DNA of 64,000 nucleotides from Paenibacillus donghaensis (lineage in GTDB: Bacteria; Bacillota; Bacilli; Paenibacillales; Paenibacillaceae): NCBI RefSeq assembly GCF_002192415.1, contig NZ_CP021780.1:3100001-3164000 (forward strand). Direction: 5' to 3'. The notes beneath the pieces were generated by a model. The model was not told the origin of the DNA. It made no database searches and saw nothing but the letters and a program-made list of their open reading frames with translations. Of this stretch, positions 57,189-64,000 are shown in pieces (the first letter of the stretch is position 1; every line of letters starts with the position of its first letter). The position numbers and the translations under genes are program-made.

Positions 57189-57905
57189 TTAGTTCCTTCC
57201 TTTCTGCAGCTGCTCCGCCCGCTTGATCGCCTGGCTGATCTTGCCTGCCGGTGATATCAGCAGATCACCGTGCCCTACCGCCAGCAAGGCTGGCTCTGTC
57301 TGCAGCAGCTTCCGTGCACTCGCCAGAGCGAGCTGTTTATTCCAGGTTGCCAGCGCCGGGAACGGAAACCAAGGGACAACCGTACCCGCCACTACCGTGC
57401 GCCGAAAGGTCTGAAAAGCATCTCCGGCGATCACAGCCCCGCTACGCTGGTCAAGAAACGACATCGAGCCTGGTGTATGCCCCGGGGTGCTGATCGCCCG
57501 CAAAGACCCGATAGTGTCACCTTCATGCAGCAGCACATCTGCACGTGTAGTCACCTTCTTGGGCACGCTGCCCTTAATGGGAGTCCGCGGCTCACCGGCT
57601 CGCAGGGAACGGTCGCCTGCCAGCAGCGCCGAGTCCCGCTCCGAGATGTACACCTTGGCGTTAGGCAGCTGTTTCTTCAATTCATCCAGCGCACCCACAT
57701 GATCATCATGAGCATGGGTCAGCACAATCCTCGTAATCGGTTTATTTAACTTCGCCGCTTCAGCAAGAATCCCCTTCACACTAAACGGCATAGCCGCATC
57801 AATCAATGTCAATTCCTGCTGTTCTTCAACCAGATAACAATTCACAGGAAAAATTCCGGGCAGCCAAGTCAACTGCAGCAAATTACCTTCACGTGTCACT
57901 CTCAT
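57189..57905 (-). CDS. MBL-fold metallo-hydrolase
   Basis: 238 residues from ATG 57905 (GGAGGGG 9 nt upstream; the frame to 57923 covers the site). Metallo-beta-lactamase fold with THAHDDHVG as the zinc motif (HxHxDH), STPGHTPGS for the third His, AGDAF for the bridging Asp and VGHGD for the last His. Relatives include lactonases and glyoxalase-II-like enzymes. Substrate unknown; the coupled TetR gene suggests induction by a small molecule that the enzyme may detoxify. Confidence 0.92.
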   Translation of the reverse strand: MRVTREGNLLQLTWLPGIFPVNCYLVEEQQELTLIDAAMPFSVKGILAEAAKLNKPITRIVLTHAHDDHVGALDELKKQLPNAKVYISERDSALLAGDRSLRAGEPRTPIKGSVPKKVTTRADVLLHEGDTIGSLRAISTPGHTPGSMSFLDQRSGAVIAGDAFQTFRRTVVAGTVVPWFPFPALATWNKQLALASARKLLQTEPALLAVGHGDLLISPAGKISQAIKRAEQLQKGRN

Positions 57906-57924
57906 AGTGGATATCCCCTCCAAA

Positions 57925-57966
57925 ACTAATGTTATTAGTCATAATATAAACTAATCGAATTAGTTT
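57925..57966. promoter_or_regulatory. Pair of TetR operators upstream of the MBL-tetR unit
   Basis: ACTAAT-GTT-ATTAGT (57925-57939) and AAACTAAT-CGA-ATTAGTTT (57948-57966) are perfect palindromes sharing ACTAATNNNATTAGT; centres are 25 bp apart. They overlap the likely promoter. Confidence 0.8.
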
Positions 57967-58002
57967 TACAAGAGGCAGGTTACAATTATCTTTTCATCCC
58001 GG

Positions 58003-58476
58003 TTACTCCAGCTCTTTTTCCGCATTCTTATTGGACCATTTCAGCATCAGCCACTGCAGACCAAGTGTACCGAAGAAGAAGATCACCCCTCCAATCAGGG
58101 CACCCGAAACTTCCTTCCATAGCTCCACCTCACCACTCCCACGCAGGTCATATACAAACATCAGCACGGTATAGATCACTGCCGACAAAGCACTGCCCAT
58201 GAGATTGGCTGACTTAAGCTTCTTCACTTCAGACGGCTTGTCCGGCAGCAGGAACATGCCTGCACGGATATTGCGGACCGTCACATACAGGCAGGCCGCC
58301 ATAAGGATCAGAAACGTATCCAGATAAGCACTCACATCCAGCTCAAGAATCCATATCTTCACTACCAGACTCACCAGTAGGCCAACCATAACAATCGCAA
58401 ATCCATGCGCGCTGAAGCGGTTCACCTCCGCCATAATCCGTTCATCCTTTACTTTCCCCTGTCGCTGCTTCAACAA
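58003..58476 (-). CDS. DUF6773-like membrane protein
   Basis: 157 residues with four hydrophobic helices (GFAIVMVGLLVSLVVKIWIL; YLDTFLILMAACLYVTVRNI; SALSAVIYTVLMFVYDL; GALIGGVIFFFGTLGLQWLM) and charged ends. Starts from TTG/TTG just after the XRE gene stop. Gene pairs of a short XRE regulator and a four-helix DUF6773-type protein are common in Bacillales; function unknown. Confidence 0.78.
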   Translation of the reverse strand: MLKQRQGKVKDERIMAEVNRFSAHGFAIVMVGLLVSLVVKIWILELDVSAYLDTFLILMAACLYVTVRNIRAGMFLLPDKPSEVKKLKSANLMGSALSAVIYTVLMFVYDLRGSGEVELWKEVSGALIGGVIFFFGTLGLQWLMLKWSNKNAEKELE

Positions 58477-58478
58477 CC

Positions 58479-58682
58479 TTATTCCTCCCCAAAAATATCA
58501 TTTAATGTCGTCTCCAGCACTTTGCAGATCGCGTTGCACAGCCGGATGGTTGGATTATATTTCCCCGCTTCAATCAGCCCGATGGTCTGTCTGGTGACAC
58601 CTACCGCTTCTGCCAGCTGCTCCTGGGACAGGTCCTTTTGAATCCGGGCCAGCTTCAGCCTGACATTCTTGTTCTCCCCCAC
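58479..58682 (-). CDS. Short XRE/Cro-type regulator
   Basis: 67 residues, essentially one HTH: LKLARIQKDLSQEQLAEAVG and VTRQTIGLIEAGKYNPTIRL, ending VLETTLNDIFGEE. This is the YvaO/YgzD-like one-domain XRE repressor. It overlaps no gene but is only 2 bp from the membrane protein it precedes, so the two form an operon it probably controls. Confidence 0.9.
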   Translation of the reverse strand: MGENKNVRLKLARIQKDLSQEQLAEAVGVTRQTIGLIEAGKYNPTIRLCNAICKVLETTLNDIFGEE

Positions 58683-58779
58683 GGCTCACACTCCTTCAAA
58701 TCGTTTTCCAACCTCATCCATTGTAATCTATATCCGTCATTATGTACACTATATATTTCATCATTATTTCTAGTGTCAC

Positions 58780-58806
58780 AAAAAAAGAGCTGCTTCTCAG
58801 CAGCCC
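58780..58806 (-). terminator. Terminator of the pst operon
   Basis: AGCTGCT / AGCAGCC stem with seven T following on the minus strand, 18 bp after the pstB stop. Confidence 0.85.
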
Positions 58807-58823
58807 TCTCTCCATAATACGCA

Positions 58824-59618
58824 TCAGCCGAAACGGCCCATGATGTATTCCTGAGTCATTTGATTGTCCGGGTTGGTGAACACCTTGTCCGTCTTGTCGT
58901 ATTCCACCAGTGATCCCAGGTAAAAGTAAGCCGTGTAATCGGAAATCCGTGCTGCCTGCTGCATGTTATGGGTTACAATCACGATGCGCAGCTCTTCTTT
59001 CAGCTCCTTAATCAGCTCCTCCACTTTGCCTGTGGATACCGGGTCGAGTGCAGATGCCGGCTCATCGAGCAGCAGGATCTGCGGATTAACCGACAACGCT
59101 CTGGCGATGCACAGTCGCTGCTGCTGGCCGCCGGAGAGTGCCAGGGCGGAGTCCTTCAGCCTGTCCTTGACCTCATCCCACAATGCGGCGCGGCGCAGAC
59201 TGCTTTCGACGATTTCATCGAGCGCCTTTTTGCCTTTAATCCCGTGATATTTCGGACCGAAGGCAATATTGTCGTAGATCGATTTGTAAAAAGGGTTGGG
59301 CTTCTGCCACACCATGCCGATTTTTTGCCGCAGCTTGATTACGTCCGTGCCGGGGGCATTGATGTCTATCCCGTCAATCCAGATGCTGCCTTTGGTGGTG
59401 GAGCCGGAGATTTCATCATTCATCCGGTTCAGCGAGCGCAGGAAGGTCGACTTCCCGCAGCCTGAAGGACCAATCAGCGCAGTTACTGTGTTCTGGGCAA
59501 AAGGCAGGCTGATTCCCTTAACCGCCTCATAGGTTCCGTAAAAAATACTTAAGTCCTCGGTCTGAAAGGCTTCATCGACCGGTGTTGCCATTGGTTGTGC
59601 TATTGTTGCTGCTCCCAT
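58824..59618 (-). CDS. pstB: Phosphate ABC transporter ATP-binding protein PstB
   Basis: 264 residues. Walker A is GPSGCGKST, the family segment [20 protein letters not shown] follows, signature [19 protein letters not shown], Walker [13 protein letters not shown] and the H-loop VTHNMQQA. It powers high-affinity phosphate uptake with PstA and PstC. It is the last gene of the pstSCAB operon, 40 bp after pstA. Confidence 0.97.
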   Translation of the reverse strand: MGAATIAQPMATPVDEAFQTEDLSIFYGTYEAVKGISLPFAQNTVTALIGPSGCGKSTFLRSLNRMNDEISGSTTKGSIWIDGIDINAPGTDVIKLRQKIGMVWQKPNPFYKSIYDNIAFGPKYHGIKGKKALDEIVESSLRRAALWDEVKDRLKDSALALSGGQQQRLCIARALSVNPQILLLDEPASALDPVSTGKVEELIKELKEELRIVIVTHNMQQAARISDYTAYFYLGSLVEYDKTDKVFTNPDNQMTQEYIMGRFG

Positions 59619-59658
59619 ATCCCACGCCTCCAGTTCGTTTCTTCTCTCCTGAAACCTA

Positions 59659-60555
59659 TTAGTTCATTGTTTTGGATGCTGTAAGCTTGCGGTAGATCAG
59701 TCTTCCGAAGAAGCGTGCCGCCAGGTTGAAGATCAACACCGTAATTACGAGCACAGCGGATGCGCCTGCAGCAATCTGGGCTGCGTCCGGGGCAAGCCCT
59801 TCACTGTTGACCTTCCAAATATGCACGGCCAGCGTCTCGGCCGGACGGAACGGGTTCAGCGGTGAAGACGGGCTGAGCGGATTCCAGTTGGTGAAATCCA
59901 GGCGCGGGCTGCTCATGCCGGCGGTGAACATCAGCGCGGCGGCTTCCCCGAACACGCGGCCCGCCGACAGAATCGTACCGGTGATGATCGTAGGCAAGGC
60001 GACCGGCAGCAGCACAGAGGTTACGATTTTCCACTTGGACAAGCCAAGCGCGAACCCTGCCTCCTTCTGCTGCTTCGGCACACTGCGGAAGGCCTGCTCG
60101 GTAATCCGCACCATCAGCGGAAGGTTGAAGACCGTCAAGGCCAGCGCGCCGGATATAAGCGAGAAGCCCAGGTTAAAGTAATTCACAATCAGCAGGAGTC
60201 CGAACAGACCCACTACGATGGAAGGGAAGGAAGACAACACTTCCACGATCAGGCGGATGAAGCCGGTCAGCTTGCCGGGACGGGCATATTCAGCCATAAA
60301 AATACCGGCTCCCAGACCAAGTGGCACTGTTATGATCAGCGTCAGCACAAGCAGGAAGATCGAGTTGAACAACTGTGGGCCTACCCCGCCCCCGGCACGG
60401 ATCTTCTGCGGCGCGGAGGTCAGGAAATCCCAGCTGATATGGCTTAATCCACGGAACATAATGTACCCCAGTAGTCCTACGAGAATCGCAACAATAATTA
60501 AGGCGAAGAAGACGATCAGGCTGGTGGCAATTTTATCTACAGTTCTCGGCTTCAA
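59659..60555 (-). CDS. pstA: Phosphate ABC permease PstA
   Basis: 298 residues with six transmembrane helices and the EAA-type loop [20 protein letters not shown]; the N-terminal helix leads to an external loop ([20 protein letters not shown]) typical of PstA. Its start overlaps the pstC stop by 4 bp. With PstC it forms the phosphate channel. Confidence 0.96.
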   Translation of the reverse strand: MKPRTVDKIATSLIVFFALIIVAILVGLLGYIMFRGLSHISWDFLTSAPQKIRAGGGVGPQLFNSIFLLVLTLIITVPLGLGAGIFMAEYARPGKLTGFIRLIVEVLSSFPSIVVGLFGLLLIVNYFNLGFSLISGALALTVFNLPLMVRITEQAFRSVPKQQKEAGFALGLSKWKIVTSVLLPVALPTIITGTILSAGRVFGEAAALMFTAGMSSPRLDFTNWNPLSPSSPLNPFRPAETLAVHIWKVNSEGLAPDAAQIAAGASAVLVITVLIFNLAARFFGRLIYRKLTASKTMN

Positions 60556-61454
60556 ATTTTATTTCTCCTTTCAAGCAATCTCACGAGGAAGACGAATACG
60601 AAGGTCATCACCATCAGGACCAGCGCCATGCTCCACAGCGCATTGTTATGCGGTGAATTCATAGTCGTGTTACCCATGCTGAGCGTGATTACACTTGTTA
60701 AGGTAGAAGCCGATTCGAACAGCGACTTCGGCACGAACGGTGCGTTACCGATAACCATCTGCACCGCCAGCGCTTCACCGAAGGCACGCGCCATCCCCAG
60801 CACAATCCCGGTCATAATCGCCGGGAATGTCGTTGGAATAATGACACGGGAAATCGTCTGCCACCGGGTGGCACCAAGCGCAAAGGAAGATTCTTTAAGG
60901 TTTTGCGGCAATGAAGCCAATGCGTCTGCAGCCACGCTTGTAATGGTCGGCAGGATCATAACCGACAGCACAAGCGCGCCTGCAGCTACCCCGATCCCCT
61001 GTCCAGGCAGGGTGTTCCGCAGGAACGGCACAATGACACTGAGTCCGATGAATCCGTAGACTACAGAAGGAATTCCTGCGAGCAATTCAATGACCGGCTG
61101 CAGCAGTTTTTTGCCCCAACCAGGAACGATCTCGGTCATGAACAATGCGGCGCAAATACTAAGCGGACTCGCGATGAGTGCGGCCAGCAGGGTTACCAGG
61201 AAGGAACCCGAGATAAACGGCAAGGCACCGTATAAGGGTGTATCTGCTTCAGGCGCCCATTTACGGCCGAATAAGAAGTCAGCCACGCTGACATTGCCGC
61301 TGAAGAAGGTTGACAGCCCCTTAGAAGCTACAAAATAAACCATCGATATAATAATTACGATCAATAGCAATACACAAAAGGACATATAAGAACGTCCTAT
61401 GAAATCCTCAATATGATGTTTTTCAATCCGCGATTTCTTTGGTTTCACCCTCAA
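60552..61454 (-). CDS. pstC: Phosphate ABC permease PstC
   Basis: 300 residues with six transmembrane helices and the loop LASLPQNLKESSFALGATRW. The external loop FLFGRKWAPEADTPLYGALP and the IPSVVYGFIGLSVIVPFLRN stretch are standard PstC. A hairpin at 61482-61504 separates it from pstS and likely reduces its expression relative to the binding protein. Confidence 0.96.
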   Translation of the reverse strand: MRVKPKKSRIEKHHIEDFIGRSYMSFCVLLLIVIIISMVYFVASKGLSTFFSGNVSVADFLFGRKWAPEADTPLYGALPFISGSFLVTLLAALIASPLSICAALFMTEIVPGWGKKLLQPVIELLAGIPSVVYGFIGLSVIVPFLRNTLPGQGIGVAAGALVLSVMILPTITSVAADALASLPQNLKESSFALGATRWQTISRVIIPTTFPAIMTGIVLGMARAFGEALAVQMVIGNAPFVPKSLFESASTLTSVITLSMGNTTMNSPHNNALWSMALVLMVMTFVFVFLVRLLERRNKI

Positions 61455-61481
61455 GCTGCTCCCTCTTTCTAAAGTGAAAAG

Positions 61482-61504
61482 AGAGGCAGGACAATCCCGC
61501 CTCT
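61482..61504 (-). terminator. Intercistronic attenuator between pstS and pstC
   Basis: AGAGGCAGGA-CAA-TCCCGCCTCT stem (one mismatch) with CTTTTC following on the minus strand. Partial termination here would give excess PstS. Confidence 0.75.
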
Positions 61505-61548
61505 AATCACTTGAAATTCGAATGAATACTCTTAGCTAGAATACTGGT

Positions 61549-62514
61549 TTATTTCGTTGTAACATTGCCTTCCACATCACGGGCAACCTGCATCTGCGAA
61601 GCCGGGATATAACCAAGCTCTACAACCTCACCAGTTTGCACTTCTTCAGTCATCATGAAGTCCAGGAATGCTTTTACAACTTCAGTTGGCTCACCGTTAG
61701 TGTACATGTGCTCATAAGCCCATACCGGATATTTACCAGCAATTACGTTGTCAACGGAAGGCTCAACACCGTCATAAGTAAGAACTTTTATAGAATCATC
61801 AAGGTAGGACAGAGCCAGGTAACCGATAGCTCCCGGTGTTTCGCCAACCAGCTTCTTAACAGTACCGGAGGAATCCTCTTGAATGGAACCTCCCTGGTCC
61901 TCTGTCTTCTGTCCAAGCGCGAAGCTCTCGAAGGTTGCGCGTGTGCCGGAGCTGCCCGGACGGTTGATGATCTGGATCTTCTGGTCAGCACCGCCAACCT
62001 CGCTCCAGTTCTTTACTTTGCCAGTGAAGATATCAACCAGCTGCTGTTTCGTCAGGCCATCTACACCTGCGTCAGGGTTGGATACTGCTGCGATTGCTAC
62101 TACTGCCACCTGGTGGTCCACCAGTGCTTTGGCTTTCTCAGCATCGGCATCCTTCAGCTTCTCTTCAGCGAACACGTCCGAGTTCCCAATATCAACCTGC
62201 TTCTCAGCTACCTGGGTAAGACCTGTGCCACTTCCGCCGCCCTGAACCTGAATGTCCACGTCTGCGTTAGCTTCCATGAATTTCTCAGCTGCCATTTCTA
62301 CCAGAGGCTGAAGTGCTGTGGAGCCGGAAGCCAGAATCGAACCACTTATTGCTGCTGGAGCGGTTGTCTCCGTAGGAGCGTTGGTTGCCCCTGCGTTTGT
62401 TCCTCCGTTATTGGTTGCCGCATTATTTGTACCGTTATTGTTGCCGCAGGCTGAAAGTGCCAGTACGCTGGTTAAAGCCAAAGTCATGACCCAAGATTTT
62501 TTGAATTGCATTTG
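61549..62514 (-). CDS. pstS: Phosphate-binding lipoprotein PstS
   Basis: 321 residues from ATG 62514 (GGAGGAG upstream; the longer frame to 62607 lacks a site). Lipobox LSAC after a signal peptide, Asn/Thr/Gly linker, then the phosphate-binding segments SGSTALQPLVEMA and VQGGGSGTGLTQVA and the NRPGSSGTRATFESF loop. It captures phosphate outside the cell. It heads pstSCAB. A divergent LysR-type gene starts 266 bp upstream. Confidence 0.96.
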   Translation of the reverse strand, partial: QMQFKKSWVMTLALTSVLALSACGNNNGTNNAATNNGGTNAGATNAPTETTAPAAISGSILASGSTALQPLVEMAAEKFMEANADVDIQVQGGGSGTGLTQVAEKQVDIGNSDVFAEEKLKDADAEKAKALVDHQVAVVAIAAVSNPDAGVDGLTKQQLVDIFTGKVKNWSEVGGADQKIQIINRPGSSGTRATFESFALGQKTEDQGGSIQEDSSGTVKKLVGETPGAIGYLALSYLDDSIKVLTYDGVEPSVDNVIAGKYPVWAYEHMYTNGEPTEVVKAFLDFMMTEEVQTGEVVELGYIPASQMQVARDVEGNVTTK

Positions 62515-62779
62515 TTTGTCTCCTCCTGATTGTGTTGTAGAGTTTTTTTTATACGCCCCGATTGTCTGACTCCCTTTTTCGAGTGCATATTGGGTTGATG
62601 CTGTCATAGCACTGCCGCGCTTCTGACTCTTCTTATTCTAGGGCTCGTTCATTAGGTGAACATCTTGGTTATGTAAAATGAAAGATAAAAATTCGAATAG
62701 ATTATGTATATTCAGATAGATTTTTTCGATAATAACGATATAATTTGTAATATAAGTTCTTTAGACAGGTGGAAAAAAG

Positions 62780-63685
62780 ATGAATATTATGAAGCTTCAA
62801 ATTGTAGTTTTACTTGAAAAATACAAAAAGGTAACCGATGTAGCCGCCGAGCTTGGCCTTAAGCAGCCTACGGTGTCCTTTCATATGAAGAATCTGGAAA
62901 CGGAGCTTGGCGCTTCGCTGTTTCATTACCGCAGCGGCCGGGTGCTCCTGACCGATGCTGGACGGGCGCTTCATTCCTACGCGGTTAAGATTGTAGCGCT
63001 CGCGGCGGATGCACAGCGCAGTGTGAAGCAGCTGGCTTCCTCTTCTACAGGCCATTTGGAGCTGGAAGCGGCTTATATCCCTACTACATATATTCTGCCA
63101 AAAGCGGTCTCCGCATTCATGGAACAGAATCCGGGGATTCAGTTCAAGCTGGCGGTGAACAGCGATGTTGATGTCCGGGAGCGGCTGCGCAGCCGTGAGA
63201 TTCAGCTGGCCGTGCTGCACAGCAGCAGTTGGAACGATGAATCGTTTCACTTCCGGCTGATCGCCCGGGACGAGCCGGTGCTGATCTTCCCGCCGGGGCA
63301 TCCGCTTGATGTAGCGGAGCCGCTGACCCCGGAGCAGGTGGCCCGGGAGCCGTGGATTCAGCAGGACAGCGGCTCCTTCCTGCGGCACACCTCCGAGCGC
63401 TGGGCGGAGCTGAACCATGTGCGGCTGTGGAACCGCGCCGAGCTGAATTCGCCCGGAAGCGTGAAGCGGCTGATTGCCGCTGGTGGCGGCGCGGGCGTGT
63501 ATTCCAGCGCGGGGATTGCCGCCGAGCTGGCCCTCGGCCAGCTCAAATCCGCCCCGCTGCCGGGTATTCTCCCGGAGAGCGGCGGATTCGTGCTGGCTTG
63601 GCGAAAGGATTACGACCTTTCGCCGCTGCAGGAGGCTTTTGCCGCGATGATCGCGGGCGGGGAGCCGCCTGCTGCGGGCGAGTAA
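62780..63685 (+). CDS. LysR-family regulator
   Basis: 301 residues. N-terminal winged HTH: KVTDVAAELGLKQPTVSFHM then KNLETELGASLFHYRSGRVL; the rest is a periplasmic-binding-protein-like effector domain (LELEAAYIPTTYILPKAVSA; AVLHSSSW; GHPLDVAEPLTPEQVAREPW). It is close to the CysL/YwfK-type LTTRs. It lies divergent from pstS, but pst genes are usually under PhoPR, so a link is unproven. It is followed at once by a 51-bp repeat array starting at the base after its stop. Confidence 0.9.
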   Translation: MNIMKLQIVVLLEKYKKVTDVAAELGLKQPTVSFHMKNLETELGASLFHYRSGRVLLTDAGRALHSYAVKIVALAADAQRSVKQLASSSTGHLELEAAYIPTTYILPKAVSAFMEQNPGIQFKLAVNSDVDVRERLRSREIQLAVLHSSSWNDESFHFRLIARDEPVLIFPPGHPLDVAEPLTPEQVAREPWIQQDSGSFLRHTSERWAELNHVRLWNRAELNSPGSVKRLIAAGGGAGVYSSAGIAAELALGQLKSAPLPGILPESGGFVLAWRKDYDLSPLQEAFAAMIAGGEPPAAGE

Positions 63686-63880
63686 GAGGCATTTATGCCT
63701 CTCTTTCTGCCGATGGCCCGCTCCCGCACGCATTCAGAGGCATTTATGCCTCTCTTTCTGCCGATGGCCCGCTTCCTCACGCATTCAGAGGCATTTATGC
63801 CTCTCTTTCCGCCGATGGCCCGCTTCCGTACGCATTCAGAGGCATTTATGCCTCTCTTTCCCGCCCGATGGCTCGCTCCC
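63686..63880. repeat. Tandem array, four copies of a 51-bp unit with a hairpin in each
   Basis: Units start at 63686, 63737, 63788 and 63839. Each opens with GAGGCATTTATGCCTC, a perfect palindrome (7-bp arms, 2-nt centre), then TCTTTC(T/C)GCCGATGGCCCGCT or a close variant. The array begins right after the LysR stop. It shares period and core with 11174-11370. The remaining bases to 64000 show no gene. Confidence 0.88.
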
Positions 63881-64000
63881 GATTAGAATATTGCCCTGCA
63901 CTTTAGGAGTAAATCGATCTTTCAAAGTAAACACAAGCCAGGTAACATCTACATATAACTGGATCGCCGACCGCGAGCGTAATTCCTGTCATTGTGAACG

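Overview
The window looks like a chromosomal segment of a spore-forming Firmicute, most likely Paenibacillus or a close relative. Support comes from a YjcZ-type sporulation peptide, a YolD gene behind a Bacillus-type LexA box, a T-box leader before proS, a YesM/YesN-type two-component pair fused to a sugar ABC operon, a YfiT/DinB bacillithiol-transferase-like protein, Gram-positive lipoboxes and strong AGGAGG ribosome binding sites. I see no rRNA, tRNA, CRISPR array, replication origin or intact prophage.

Layout. 0-4.2 kb is a scrap zone: a 5'-cut alpha/beta hydrolase, truncated alcohol dehydrogenase, solute-binding and azoreductase fragments joined end to end, an HxlR regulator, an IS630-type transposase fragment and a XerS-like recombinase that has lost its N-terminus. 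4.2-6.9 kb: a TetR-controlled ABC exporter followed by an ArsR-like regulator. 6.9-10.1 kb: a histidine-kinase scrap, then a type III polyketide synthase / methyltransferase / FAD oxidoreductase operon. 10.3-12 kb: a frameshifted isochorismatase gene and about 1.1 kb of repeats. 12-23.2 kb: deoD, a membrane-anchored hydrolase, DinB, Nudix, two small DMT transporters, chrA, an HD protein, and a GntR-ABC operon. 23.3-24.9 kb: repeats and two broken genes. 25-28.7 kb: melA with an AraC regulator, GrpB, YolD and YjcZ. 28.8-35.1 kb: one operon for a sugar ABC importer plus its own sensor kinase and response regulator. 36.8-42.1 kb: a tightly overlapping three-gene operon for a TerB-N/TerB-C protein, a BrxD-like (DUF2791) ATPase and an Lhr/BrxHI-like helicase. 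42.3-49.4 kb: MFS transporter, DUF1836 protein, CNNM/CorC protein, GNAT, VOC and a KtrB-type K+ channel subunit. 50-54.7 kb: two tandem M29 aminopeptidases and proS with its T-box. 54.8-55.2 kb: three gene remnants in a row. 55.5-58.7 kb: small membrane protein, AlkZ-related protein, MBL/TetR pair, XRE/membrane-protein pair. 58.8-63.7 kb: pstSCAB and a divergent LysR regulator.

The most promising system is the TerB / BrxD-like / BrxHI-like operon. It carries the two BREX type 2 accessory ATPases without PglX, PglZ, PglY or PglW, and pairs them with a Ter-family protein; a DNA-processing or anti-phage role is inferred, not shown. The window is also rich in intergenic repeats: a roughly 200-270 bp element made of four iterated palindromes (three copies), a 16-bp GTTACTACTTAGG motif (seven copies), 51-bp and 42-bp tandem arrays after gene ends, and a GGGGTTGT octamer array. 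Many gaps hold decayed genes, so this chromosome arm appears to be losing genes by short deletions and recombination.
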